Assembly: GCA_945786935.1 (NCBI GenBank)
Contig: CALZFY010000005.1
Location: 1-64,000, forward strand
DNA: 64,000 nucleotides
From: HGM12587 sp945786935
Lineage (GTDB): Bacteria; Bacillota; Clostridia; Lachnospirales; Lachnospiraceae
Direction: 5' to 3'
Of the stretch, positions 54,278-63,003 are shown piece by piece (position 1 is the stretch's first letter; each line of letters starts with the position of its first letter). A program made the translations under genes and the position numbers. The notes under the pieces are model-generated. The model saw only the letters and a list, made by a program, of their open reading frames with translations, had not been told where the DNA came from and did not search any database.

Positions 54278-55822
54278 TCACTCTAATTCGATGGTTCCGG
54301 GTGGTTTACTGGTGAGATCATAAAGTACGCGATTGACCCCTTTTACTTCATTGATGATCCTGCTCATAACCTTATTCAGTACTTCATAAGGGATCTCTGC
54401 AGCTTCTGCCGTCATAAAGTCAATGGTATTGACTGCACGAAGAGCCACTGCGTAGTCATAGGTTCTTTCGTCACCCATAACACCTACGGAACGCATATTG
54501 GTCAGTGCTGCAAAGTACTGTCCAAGCCCACGGTCAAGCCCTGCTTTTGCAATCTCCTCACGGTAGATGGCATCTGCATCCTGTACGATCCGTACCTTGT
54601 CAGCAGTTACCTCTCCTACGATACGAACTCCAAGGCCCGGTCCCGGGAACGGCTGACGGAATACCAGATACTCCGGAATGCCAAGCTCCAGACCAACCTT
54701 ACGTACCTCATCCTTGAAAAGGTCACGAAGCGGTTCGATGATCTCTTTGAAATCTACGCAATCCGGAAGTCCGCCTACGTTGTGGTGGGATTTGATTACT
54801 GCGGATTCACCCCCAAGACCGCTTTCTACCACGTCCGGGTAAATGGTTCCCTGAACAAGGAAATCTACGGCACCGATTTTCTTTGCTTCCTCTTCAAAGA
54901 CACGGATAAACTCTTCACCGATGATCTTACGTTTTTTCTCCGGCTCGGAAACGCCTGCCAGTTTTTCATAGAAACGTTCCTGGGCATTCACACGGATGAA
55001 ATTCAGTTCATAATTTCCTGTTGGCCCGAAGATTGCCTCTACCTCATCTCCTTCGTTTTTACGGAGAAGGCCATGGTCAACAAATACACAGGTCAGCTGT
55101 TCGCCTACGGCTTTGGATAAGAGAACGGCCGCTACGGAAGAATCCACACCGCCGGACAATGCACATAACACCTTACCGTTACCGACTTTCTCGCGAATTG
55201 CTTTGACAGAGCTTTCCACAAAAGCATCCATCTTCCAGTCACCGGAACATCCGCAGACATTGTACACAAAGTTGGAAAGCATTTTGATACCTTCCTGTGT
55301 ATGAAGCACCTCCGGATGGAACTGGATCGCATATAAACGATCTTCCGGACGTTCTGCTGCCGCTACCGGGCAGTCTGCTGTATGGGCAGAAATCCTAAAT
55401 CCCGGTGCTGTCTTTGAAATATAATCAAAATGACTCATCCAACAGATGGTTGTGGGTGATACATTTCCAAACAATGCGGAACTGTTTTCTACAAAAACTT
55501 CCGTTTTACCATATTCACGAACAGGGGCTTTTTCCACCTTGCCCCCAAGTACATGCATCATCAGCTGTGCGCCGTAGCAAAGTCCCAGAACCGGAATTCC
55601 CAGTTCAAAAAGCTCTTTTGTATAAGTAGGTGCACCTTCTTCATAACAGCTGTTCGGTCCGCCTGTCAAAATGATTCCTTTCGGATTCATAGCTTTGATC
55701 GTTTCGATATCTGTTTTATAGGAATATATTTCACAGTATACGTTACATTCACGAACACGACGTGCTACCAGCTGGTTATATTGTCCACCAAAATCGATGA
55801 CTATGACCGTCTCTCTCTTCAC
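54278..55822 (-). CDS. guaA: GMP synthase (glutamine-hydrolysing), complete
   Basis: In this 514-residue protein the glutaminase domain has its nucleophile in GLCYGAQ and the His-Glu pair in FHPEVLHT. The ATP pyrophosphatase loop is ALSGGVDSS and the dimerisation domain ends PPGTIELE. It converts XMP to GMP. A good promoter lies 94 bp upstream, and I do not see a purine riboswitch in its leader. The 3' end differs from the other guaA within the 12-bp att core. Confidence 0.95.
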   Translation of the reverse strand: MKRETVIVIDFGGQYNQLVARRVRECNVYCEIYSYKTDIETIKAMNPKGIILTGGPNSCYEEGAPTYTKELFELGIPVLGLCYGAQLMMHVLGGKVEKAPVREYGKTEVFVENSSALFGNVSPTTICWMSHFDYISKTAPGFRISAHTADCPVAAAERPEDRLYAIQFHPEVLHTQEGIKMLSNFVYNVCGCSGDWKMDAFVESSVKAIREKVGNGKVLCALSGGVDSSVAAVLLSKAVGEQLTCVFVDHGLLRKNEGDEVEAIFGPTGNYELNFIRVNAQERFYEKLAGVSEPEKKRKIIGEEFIRVFEEEAKKIGAVDFLVQGTIYPDVVESGLGGESAVIKSHHNVGGLPDCVDFKEIIEPLRDLFKDEVRKVGLELGIPEYLVFRQPFPGPGLGVRIVGEVTADKVRIVQDADAIYREEIAKAGLDRGLGQYFAALTNMRSVGVMGDERTYDYAVALRAVNTIDFMTAEAAEIPYEVLNKVMSRIINEVKGVNRVLYDLTSKPPGTIELE

Positions 55823-55915
55823 GTATCTTCCTCCTTCGATGGCCTTTTCGTATCTCTTTCCTACCTTTCAGGTTTGAATTTTAAAACACTCGCCCATCTT
55901 ATTTTTCATGTTTGC

Positions 55916-55944
55916 AGTTTACTACCGTTTTTCCCTATCGTCAA
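55916..55944 (-). promoter_or_regulatory. Promoter of guaA
   Basis: On the minus strand TTGACG and TAAACT are separated by 17 bp. The leader of about 85 nt contains a small ACCT/AGGT hairpin but nothing like the purine aptamer. Confidence 0.65.
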
Positions 55945-55984
55945 TATTTTTATTCGCTGTGTATACGAATTTCGAGGAATTCTT

Positions 55985-56734
55985 CTACTCTCCCTTACCA
56001 TGCTTTTTCATCATCCGTATTGCCGGATACAATAGCATAAGTCCGCTTGTGAATGCCAGAACTGTATACAATACAACTCCTGAATTATCACCTGTCTTCA
56101 CAATATTTCCCGTATATTCTGCGTTTATCCTATCTTCTCCCGGTGTACTCGAATCTGTATGATTATTGTAACGATCCGCTTTCTCAGGTTTTAAACTGAT
56201 CTCCACATTTTCGTATACCCATTCATCCTTCGACATATCACTGTAATAGTAATTGTTTGGCAGTGAGACCAAAAAGGACACAAAATCATACCGGTTACGA
56301 TCAGTCAAAAGCTGCTGTGCATTGACAAGATAGAGGCCGGTTGATAAGTCATCAATTACCGCCACACCGTCTGATGTTTTACCGGTGGCAGTCGCCTTCA
56401 TTTTTCCTGCATCCACCTCATTTTTTACATCATGCGCCATTTTTTCCCAGTCCTTCGCAGTCGTTTTAGAACTGATCCTTGAAAAATCCACACTGATGGA
56501 GTCTACAGCCTGATAGCTGCCGCCTGCATCAATGTCAGCCACTTTATACAGATTGATTGTAATGGGCAGTTCCTGTATTTCGCGATAGGTGCTGCCTGTC
56601 ACATCAATCTTTACAGAGCATTTTTTGTCAACCTCCACACTTCCTGCTGCATATACCTCCGGTGACACAAACACCGGGCATACCAACACCATTGCAAGAA
56701 CAACTGCGCTTAGCTGTCTTATTTTTTTCCACAT
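55985..56734 (-). CDS. Minor pilin or surface protein with a C-terminal sorting signal
   Basis: This 249-residue protein has a signal peptide (cleaved after VYAA, near residue 30). The body has a pilin-like beta fold, and IVKTGD is followed by a hydrophobic stretch and a KKHGKGE tail. The sorting motif reads VKTGD rather than LPxTG, so it may be used by a different sortase or be the base subunit. GAGGAGG precedes the ATG; it overlaps the sortase gene by 16 bp. Confidence 0.75.
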   Translation of the reverse strand: MWKKIRQLSAVVLAMVLVCPVFVSPEVYAAGSVEVDKKCSVKIDVTGSTYREIQELPITINLYKVADIDAGGSYQAVDSISVDFSRISSKTTAKDWEKMAHDVKNEVDAGKMKATATGKTSDGVAVIDDLSTGLYLVNAQQLLTDRNRYDFVSFLVSLPNNYYYSDMSKDEWVYENVEISLKPEKADRYNNHTDSSTPGEDRINAEYTGNIVKTGDNSGVVLYTVLAFTSGLMLLYPAIRMMKKHGKGE

Positions 56735-57606
56735 TCTTTCGTCCTCCTCTCAATTGTTGTTTGCAAAAGTTTCATAATTATAATCAAAAGCACTGTTACC
56801 GATAAACCAAGAGCCGTATAAATCATGTAATAGTTCTGCACAGACTCTAACATTGTTTCCGGAAGGCTCTGCTCTACACTGTCTACTTCCCTCTGATAAG
56901 GTATGCGGCTTCCCCGGACTAAAAGTCTGTGGGAGTTTACACCATAGGGTGTACAGGTAAATAATGTTACATAATCTTTTTCCTCCTCAATGCTTAATGC
57001 AGCCTCCAACGCATCCACATCATCCTTATCTATCATATCCAGTACCTGATCAACCTGATAAGCAAGTGTTTCATTCAACACATGGATATAAAATTCATCT
57101 CCTTTCTGCAGCTGGTCAATATCTGTAAATAAGCGGGCACTGGGAAGTCCACGGTGAGCGGCCAACACACAATGGGTACCTTCACCGCCAATGGGCAGCG
57201 CTGTACCATTCATATGACCTATACCGGTCTGGAGTACCTCTTCCTCCGTTCCGTGATAAATGGCCAGTTTGATATGAATCTTTGGAATGGATAAATATCC
57301 CATGACACCATCATCTGCGATATTTAGCACTTTCCAATATTCCGTGGATTTTATGCCTTTATCTCTGATACCAAAGGCATCACCATAAATCACATTGGAT
57401 CCTAAAGTCTTGTTAAAGCATTCTGCACGCTCCCATTCCCCGGTAAAGTCCTCCGCCTCCATCTCTCTTACCACTTCCTCATAGCCGGCAATGAGTCTGC
57501 TCTGTCTATAAGTATTCCATTGGTTTGAAACAGAAGGATACAGCACCAGGGACAATCCGGCTAAGAATATAAGAATAAATATCACATTTAGAAACTTCTT
57601 TTTCAC
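56719..57606 (-). CDS. Class C (pilin-polymerising) sortase
   Basis: The 295-residue protein has membrane segments at both ends, typical of class C. The catalytic residues are His in VLAAHRGLPSARLF, Cys in TLFTCTPYGVNSH and Arg in RLLVRGSR. It starts with GTG (AAGGAG upstream). It would link pilin subunits through lysine isopeptide bonds. It follows the major pilin gene after a strong hairpin. Confidence 0.9.
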   Translation of the reverse strand: MKKKFLNVIFILIFLAGLSLVLYPSVSNQWNTYRQSRLIAGYEEVVREMEAEDFTGEWERAECFNKTLGSNVIYGDAFGIRDKGIKSTEYWKVLNIADDGVMGYLSIPKIHIKLAIYHGTEEEVLQTGIGHMNGTALPIGGEGTHCVLAAHRGLPSARLFTDIDQLQKGDEFYIHVLNETLAYQVDQVLDMIDKDDVDALEAALSIEEEKDYVTLFTCTPYGVNSHRLLVRGSRIPYQREVDSVEQSLPETMLESVQNYYMIYTALGLSVTVLLIIIMKLLQTTIERRTKECGKK

Positions 57607-57636
57607 CCGGACTCTCCTTACTGCTGTATTTTTTAT

Positions 57637-57655
57637 GACTGTTCACTCCGTTTTT
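57637..57655. repeat. Dispersed intergenic repeat copy
   Basis: GACTGTTCACTCCGTTTTT is the same end motif as at 33861. It lies in the gap between the major pilin and sortase genes. Confidence 0.45.
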
Positions 57656-57666
57656 GTAACATTTTC

Positions 57667-57696
57667 TTCTCAGGGGCTTTGCAAAGCCCCTGAGAA
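57667..57696 (-). promoter_or_regulatory. Perfect hairpin between pilin and sortase genes
   Basis: TTCTCAGGGGCTTT-GC-AAAGCCCCTGAGAA is a 15-bp perfect palindrome with no T-run after it on the minus strand. It may act as a processing or stabilising element, or a weak terminator that lowers sortase expression relative to pilin. Confidence 0.55.
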
Positions 57697-57723
57697 AATA
57701 ATTTTCATAATGGCATTTCCCTG

Positions 57724-59178
57724 TTATGAATTATCCTGTTTTCTACGGCTTACAAATAAGTAAGTTCCTGCCGCAACCATACCTGCGCAACCGACAATTG
57801 TGAAGATTGTTGTACCTACGCCACCGGTGGATGGAAGCGCAATCAATTTGGAGTCAACTACATAACCGGATATAGAAATATTTTTATTTCCGTCTGCAGT
57901 AATTGTAACTGTTGCTCCGTCAGTATTGACAGAATATCCTTCCGGTGCTTTTGTTTCTTCAAACCAATAGGTTCCTTCATCTAAGCCTTTCACCTGAACT
58001 TTACCTTTTTGAGTACCGCTTGCACCCACTTTTATCGTCTGTGCTGCTTCAGATTCCGTAGATTCTGCCAACTTATAAACTCCATCTGACACTTTTACAA
58101 AATACAATGCCGGTAAATTTTTAGAATCAACATCATCTTTACTTCCTGCATATACCCGGAATTCCGCACCGGTTAAAACCTCATTGTCTAATACATTTTC
58201 ATCATTATCTTTTTCAAATGCATATTTTGTGATTGTAACATCACCTGTATAGGCATCCACTGTATCTGATTGATTTGTTTTGTCTGTCGTTGCTGTATTA
58301 CTAATTGTTGTATCACTTGTAACGATTGCTGTAACAGTTACAACAACAGACTCACCTGCATGTGCATTTTCATCCCCAATGTATGTACTTTCAAATGATA
58401 CTGTTACAGCCTCATTTTCTTTAGCCGGAAGTTTTGTTGTTGCATCAGCGGTATTCGCACTTCCAAATATGAGTTGATAAGCGATGCCTTCGTCTACTGT
58501 TACATCGCCAACCTGAACAGTCACACCCGTAATCTTTAATCCATTTGGCGTATCTGTGATTTCAAATGCTCTATCAGTTGTATTGGTTTCATAGCTTGGA
58601 AAAGTTGTTGTAATATCAAACTGAATTTCATCTCCTCTTCCAACAAACTGGTCATCTGCACCATTAATCGTTTTTTCCACAAAATAGTCTGAATATTTTG
58701 CCCAGACAATTGGATCTTCCACTGGAACAGTGATTAAATGTGTGTTTTCATCGTAGGCATATAAGGAAGCACCCATAACGTTGTAAGTACTTTTTGATCC
58801 TGTAGCAATCATCAGATATGCACCAATCTCTAAATTGCTGAAAGTTACCTCCGTAACACCTTCGCCAACAGTCTTAACGTCTTTTTCTGCTATTGTCGAT
58901 CCTTCAGCAAGCACCTCTCCTTTTAATCCTTCCCAGTCAATCGTTGCAGGATTTTTAGTTTTATCAACATATGATTCAGCCCAATCGGCAACTGTCCATT
59001 CATTCTTGTTCTCATCAAGGGTGACTACCTGGTAAATCTTGACTGTCGTTTCTTCATTGGCATTTAAACCTTTTACTTTGATTGCACCGGTTTCTTCCGC
59101 TGCCATTGTTGTCAGGCCCATTCCAAATATCATGGTGAACGCCAGCAACATGGCTAAAACTTTTTTGATGTTTTTCAT
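57724..59178 (-). CDS. Major pilin subunit (LPXTG)
   Basis: The protein has 484 residues from ATG 59178 (AAAGGAGAG upstream); the longer frame upstream overlaps the adhesin gene and is not used. The signal peptide ends near TTMAAE. Cna-B-type isopeptide domains follow, with the E-box segment YWFEETKAPEGYS. LPSTGG, a hydrophobic stretch and RRK at the end form the sorting signal. I did not find an obvious YPK pilin motif. Confidence 0.85.
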   Translation of the reverse strand: MKNIKKVLAMLLAFTMIFGMGLTTMAAEETGAIKVKGLNANEETTVKIYQVVTLDENKNEWTVADWAESYVDKTKNPATIDWEGLKGEVLAEGSTIAEKDVKTVGEGVTEVTFSNLEIGAYLMIATGSKSTYNVMGASLYAYDENTHLITVPVEDPIVWAKYSDYFVEKTINGADDQFVGRGDEIQFDITTTFPSYETNTTDRAFEITDTPNGLKITGVTVQVGDVTVDEGIAYQLIFGSANTADATTKLPAKENEAVTVSFESTYIGDENAHAGESVVVTVTAIVTSDTTISNTATTDKTNQSDTVDAYTGDVTITKYAFEKDNDENVLDNEVLTGAEFRVYAGSKDDVDSKNLPALYFVKVSDGVYKLAESTESEAAQTIKVGASGTQKGKVQVKGLDEGTYWFEETKAPEGYSVNTDGATVTITADGNKNISISGYVVDSKLIALPSTGGVGTTIFTIVGCAGMVAAGTYLFVSRRKQDNS

Positions 59179-59200
59179 CACACTCTCCTTTTCTTTTTTA

Positions 59201-62200
59201 TTATTTATATTTTTTGCATTTGTAACCATTTTCAAACAAGGCATAGGCTGCTCCAAGCATACATATGATTCCTCCGACGAGATAAGAACAGGTTCCCATG
59301 CCACCGGTGGATGGAAGCTCATAGAGCACTTCGTTTTCATAATAATAGGTATGAACTTCGATTATTACGTCATCCCCCTCGATCATTTCTATTTCCGGCG
59401 AAACAACAGTTTCACCCATCGAAATTTCCGGCATATTTTCACTCATTACAACAGTCCATGTCTCATTGCTCACTGCATATCCTGCAGGTGCCTGAAGTTC
59501 TGTCATTTTGTATGTGCCATCCCCAATAATTTCTGCCGGCACAGAGCAGTTTTCGTCTGTATACCAGATTACTTTTCCATCATCTTTTTGGGAAAGCCCA
59601 TAGTATACCGAAGCACTTTCCGTCACAGGCTCCAGTTGAAACTTCGCTCCCTCCAAAAGCTTTCCATCACTGCTCTTTTTAAGAAGCTGCCATTGTTTCT
59701 CTATTTTCAATGCATTGGTAATCACTGCTTTGGCATCTTCTCCAAGTTTTATAGCACCGTCGGCACCATCAATAGATGCAGTATCATAGGTTTCCTCAAC
59801 AAGTGTCTTGACAGGTATTTTATATTTTGCGGTATCATAATTTACCTCCGTCACCTGAAACTCTGTTCCTGACAGGATTTGTGTAACAATGATTGTATAA
59901 CCTGCTCCAATACCTGAGATCAGTCCCTCTGCTGTGGAAGTCCCGCACACAATCGCTTCTGTTCCGTTATTTCTCAATTCTCCATTTTCATAGTAATAAT
60001 AGTTTTTATCGGAATCCTGCATGTAGTAAGAGCCAATATACGGAGCCAATGCTCCCTGCCTATTTTCCAGAAGTATTTGAAATGTAAATGTATCCTCTGT
60101 TGTCTGTCCCGTCTTCATCTCCTTTGTGATCCGAAGCTCTCTGCTGTTATATACAGAGCAGTTGTTTTCATAAACTACCAATGGCCGTTTACTCACTTCT
60201 GTCCGGGCAGTTTCAACATTGTCAATGATTCCGCTGCTTTGTTCTTCTTCCGTATATTCCTTATGCCCTACACCATTAATCACAACCTTATCAAATTCCT
60301 TTGCATGGACACCGATTTCTGAAAGATAATATTTGCGATTCTCCTGCAGTCCTGAAAAACGGGCTGTTTCTCCTGACTTTAAATAGAATACATTGTCATA
60401 GGAAACATCATCGAATGTTTGATCATTCAAAAATGTAATCGGTGTATCGGTACCCTTATATACGGCTGTTGTTAACGGTACATACTCATCAGGATCGTAG
60501 ATTTCAACTCCGGTGTTTTCGTCTACAGATATGATTTTTTGCGCAAATGCCTGAAATGCAAACTGTACATTGGCATATTTTTCTTTATCCGTATTGGTAA
60601 GCTCTTTTGATATATCAAATGTTCCTTTTGGAATTGCAGGAATATTAAATTTAATGTGTAAATTTGATGCTCCTGCTCCACGCTCCATATAGAACATTTT
60701 TAATGTATGTGCAGTGTAATCGGAAAATGTGTTTCCGGTAAAATATTCATTTACTTTTTCAGCCTTCCAGGCTGTTCCATCCGGAAAAATTCCGGCTTTT
60801 TGAAACATTGCCTTGATTGTGGTTGTAGACAGGCCCGGCGTACCACCTGTGGCACAATCATACCAGCCAACCTCTCCTGTGGAAAAATCAATATACCCTG
60901 AATGTGCATCGTGAATACCACCAATATCAAGGACTAATACCTCATCAATGAAAACCCATAGATCATCATCCCCATTGAATTCATATCTCATGGGAGAGCG
61001 CTGTTCTTTAAATTCTGCCAGTCCTTCTTTTGGTTGAACAAATGGAACCTCCATGTACATACCAAAATAGAAATCCGTCTCTCCCTGTGTCTGATACAGT
61101 TTTTCATTATATCGGGGATGCGTTTTGTCAAGCTCTATTCCATACTCATCATAAAGATTTGTATTTCCTGCAAATTTACCTGCTTCAATTGCGTTGTATG
61201 GCAAAAAATTTCCTCTTTGAAAGAAGTAGCGCTGGGGATCCGTATAACCGTATGGTGTACCCAATTGCCGGTATACTGTAAAATCTTTGTTTTCCAGATA
61301 AGCATAATTTTCAAAGCTGCTGTATTCATAATAACCGGATGCATCATAGGTATCTTTTAAGAACAAATGATTGACGTTTGTTCCATTGGCAAATGCATTT
61401 TTCAGCGATCGGTGATTACCATTTTTCGCTACCGGATATCCGTCAACCAATACATTTTTTACCAGACCCGGTTTGATCGTACCATTACCATATTCGCCTC
61501 CAAGTCCGTAAAAGTTGCTTCCTCCCTGTGAATAGTTCGTCATTTTCATCACAATCCCGGCGGCTTCATGGTCTACCGTTTCCACTGTTGTTAATGGGTC
61601 TGCTTTTTGAGCGGTCACAGAAAGACCATCATCTTCTGTCTCATCCTGCAGCCACAGAATGGTAAATACAGAAAAGCTGTCTGTGACGAATTCTGCATGT
61701 TCTATTTTTATTTGATCAGCGGTTGTTACTGTAGCTTCTAAAGCTTCTTCAACAACACCTTCCGCATCTTCGATATGATGTATTACCATGATCTTTGCTG
61801 CCTCTGTATCTTCTGTGGATACGGTTTCCGGAATGGATGCTTCTTTGTATTCCATAAAGACTTTAACCATACCTTCAGGCTCGGTTTCATTACCTTCTGC
61901 ATCAAGAAGTGTAATATCATATGCAAAGAAACCTAAAACCTTTTTACTTTCTTCAGCAGCTTTTTTATCAATCTGTTCTGCAATTTCTACGTATTTTTCC
62001 TGAGTTTCTTCGTTATTTTCTTTCATCGGAGTTACTCTTAAATCGGCTACATTCAAAAGAGCTCTATCTGTTGCTGTTAAATGAATCCTGACATCATCGT
62101 CTTCATATTCAAGAGTTCTGGGCTCATCTACGCTCTCTACCGCATTTTCTTTTTCCTGCCCTGTTTCCTCTTCCTCTCCGTCGGCTTTTATTTCTTCCTG

Positions 62201-62575
62201 TGGGATTTGTGCTTCCTCCTGTTTAACCTCGGTTTCTTCCTGTTGGACCTTTGTCTCCTCCTGTGGAGCTTCGGTTTCCTCCTGTGGGACTTCTGTCTCT
62301 TCCTGCAGAGCTTCTGCTTCCTCCTGTGGGACTTCTGTCTCCTCCTGCAGAGCTTCTGCTTCCTCCTGTGGGACTTCTTTTTCTTCCTGTGAAGCTTCCG
62401 TCTTCTCCTCTGGTGTTTCTTTCTCAGCCTCTACAGAGGGTTCCTCTGTTGTTCCAATTCTACCGGTTGTTCCATCCACAATTTCAGATGCTGAAGCCGA
62501 TAGGACTACGTTGAGTGCCAGCATTACACAAAGTAACAATGCAAAGAGTTGTCTTCTTTTTTTCTTACTTTTCAT
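59201..62575 (-). CDS. Large LPXTG pilus tip adhesin with fibro-slime domain
   Basis: The protein has 1124 residues from ATG 62575 (AGGAGG 5 nt upstream). A signal peptide is followed by a Glu/Gln/Pro heptad-repeat region (about 55-125). Further on is a fibro-slime/PA14-like domain (NGDDDLWVFIDEVLVLDIGG, AHSGYIDFSTGEVGWY), then several Cna-B-like domains (GAKFQLEPV, MTELQAPAGYA). LPSTGG with a membrane stretch ends the protein. It is the first gene of the pilus operon. Confidence 0.85.
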   Translation of the reverse strand: MKSKKKRRQLFALLLCVMLALNVVLSASASEIVDGTTGRIGTTEEPSVEAEKETPEEKTEASQEEKEVPQEEAEALQEETEVPQEEAEALQEETEVPQEETEAPQEETKVQQEETEVKQEEAQIPQEEIKADGEEEETGQEKENAVESVDEPRTLEYEDDDVRIHLTATDRALLNVADLRVTPMKENNEETQEKYVEIAEQIDKKAAEESKKVLGFFAYDITLLDAEGNETEPEGMVKVFMEYKEASIPETVSTEDTEAAKIMVIHHIEDAEGVVEEALEATVTTADQIKIEHAEFVTDSFSVFTILWLQDETEDDGLSVTAQKADPLTTVETVDHEAAGIVMKMTNYSQGGSNFYGLGGEYGNGTIKPGLVKNVLVDGYPVAKNGNHRSLKNAFANGTNVNHLFLKDTYDASGYYEYSSFENYAYLENKDFTVYRQLGTPYGYTDPQRYFFQRGNFLPYNAIEAGKFAGNTNLYDEYGIELDKTHPRYNEKLYQTQGETDFYFGMYMEVPFVQPKEGLAEFKEQRSPMRYEFNGDDDLWVFIDEVLVLDIGGIHDAHSGYIDFSTGEVGWYDCATGGTPGLSTTTIKAMFQKAGIFPDGTAWKAEKVNEYFTGNTFSDYTAHTLKMFYMERGAGASNLHIKFNIPAIPKGTFDISKELTNTDKEKYANVQFAFQAFAQKIISVDENTGVEIYDPDEYVPLTTAVYKGTDTPITFLNDQTFDDVSYDNVFYLKSGETARFSGLQENRKYYLSEIGVHAKEFDKVVINGVGHKEYTEEEQSSGIIDNVETARTEVSKRPLVVYENNCSVYNSRELRITKEMKTGQTTEDTFTFQILLENRQGALAPYIGSYYMQDSDKNYYYYENGELRNNGTEAIVCGTSTAEGLISGIGAGYTIIVTQILSGTEFQVTEVNYDTAKYKIPVKTLVEETYDTASIDGADGAIKLGEDAKAVITNALKIEKQWQLLKKSSDGKLLEGAKFQLEPVTESASVYYGLSQKDDGKVIWYTDENCSVPAEIIGDGTYKMTELQAPAGYAVSNETWTVVMSENMPEISMGETVVSPEIEMIEGDDVIIEVHTYYYENEVLYELPSTGGMGTCSYLVGGIICMLGAAYALFENGYKCKKYK
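62193..62405 (-). repeat. 21-bp minisatellite in the adhesin gene
   Basis: About ten 21-bp units encode heptads starting QEE (QEETEVP, QEEAEAL and variants). Two successive 42-bp units (QEEAEAL plus QEETEVP) differ by a single base, so the array has recently expanded. Confidence 0.75.
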
Positions 62576-62627
62576 CATTTCCTCCTTCTATATGTATTTT
62601 TTCGCACTTCCGCATAAATAAAAAAGG

Positions 62628-62655
62628 AGAGGCTATCACGCGTTAGATAACCTCT
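62628..62655 (-). terminator. Hairpin in the leader of the pilus operon, attenuator-like
   Basis: AGAGGCTATC and GATAACCTCT pair with one G-T/A-C-type imperfection. On the minus strand it is followed by CCTTTTTTATTT. It lies ~50 bp before the adhesin ATG, and no minus-strand gene precedes it, so it appears to be a terminator within the leader. Confidence 0.5.
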
Positions 62656-62676
62656 TGTAGTAACCTTATTCATTCG

Positions 62677-62949
62677 TATCCGTTCACTACCTTCCAAATA
62701 CGATTAGTGGTTTGTGAACAGTTACATTTATTCTTTAAAATTATTATATTGTTGAAGGAAATATTTTATGACTGATTTAATCAAAAGAATTTTCAATTTT
62801 TCGTATCTGTTCAATACCTTCCAGATACGAATCGTGGCTTCTGAACAGTTATATATCTTCTCTATGAATCTCTGATACCCTTGACCATACCGATCTCTGG
62901 TGCTAAATTAATGTTACTGTTCACTCCGTTCCGTACCTTCCGGATACGG
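62677..62949. repeat. Cluster of three dispersed intergenic repeat copies
   Basis: Copies are at 62677-62730, 62802-62851 and 62913-62949. All share a core of ACCTTCC(A/G)(A/G)ATACG, with GTTCAC or GTTCAA on the left. The first two end GTGG-x-TT-x-TGAACAGTTA. The middle copy forms a perfect CGTATCTG/CAGATACG hairpin. Confidence 0.6.
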
Positions 62950-63003
62950 AGCAAACATGAAAATCACTTTACAATGGGATTGAAGCAAAAACAGGAGGTT
63001 GTC

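Noticed and set aside
55823..55985. Purine riboswitch in the leader of guaA
   Set aside because: The leader is short (about 85 nt) and lacks the conserved three-way junction bases of the purine aptamer; only a small ACCT/AGGT hairpin is seen.
62193..62405. CRISPR array
   Set aside because: The 21-bp units are contiguous, in frame with the adhesin gene and have no unique spacers; it is a coding minisatellite.
62081..62514. Plus-strand open frames rich in Leu, Phe and Pro
   Set aside because: They are mirror images of the Glu/Gln-rich repeats of the adhesin gene and have no ribosome sites.
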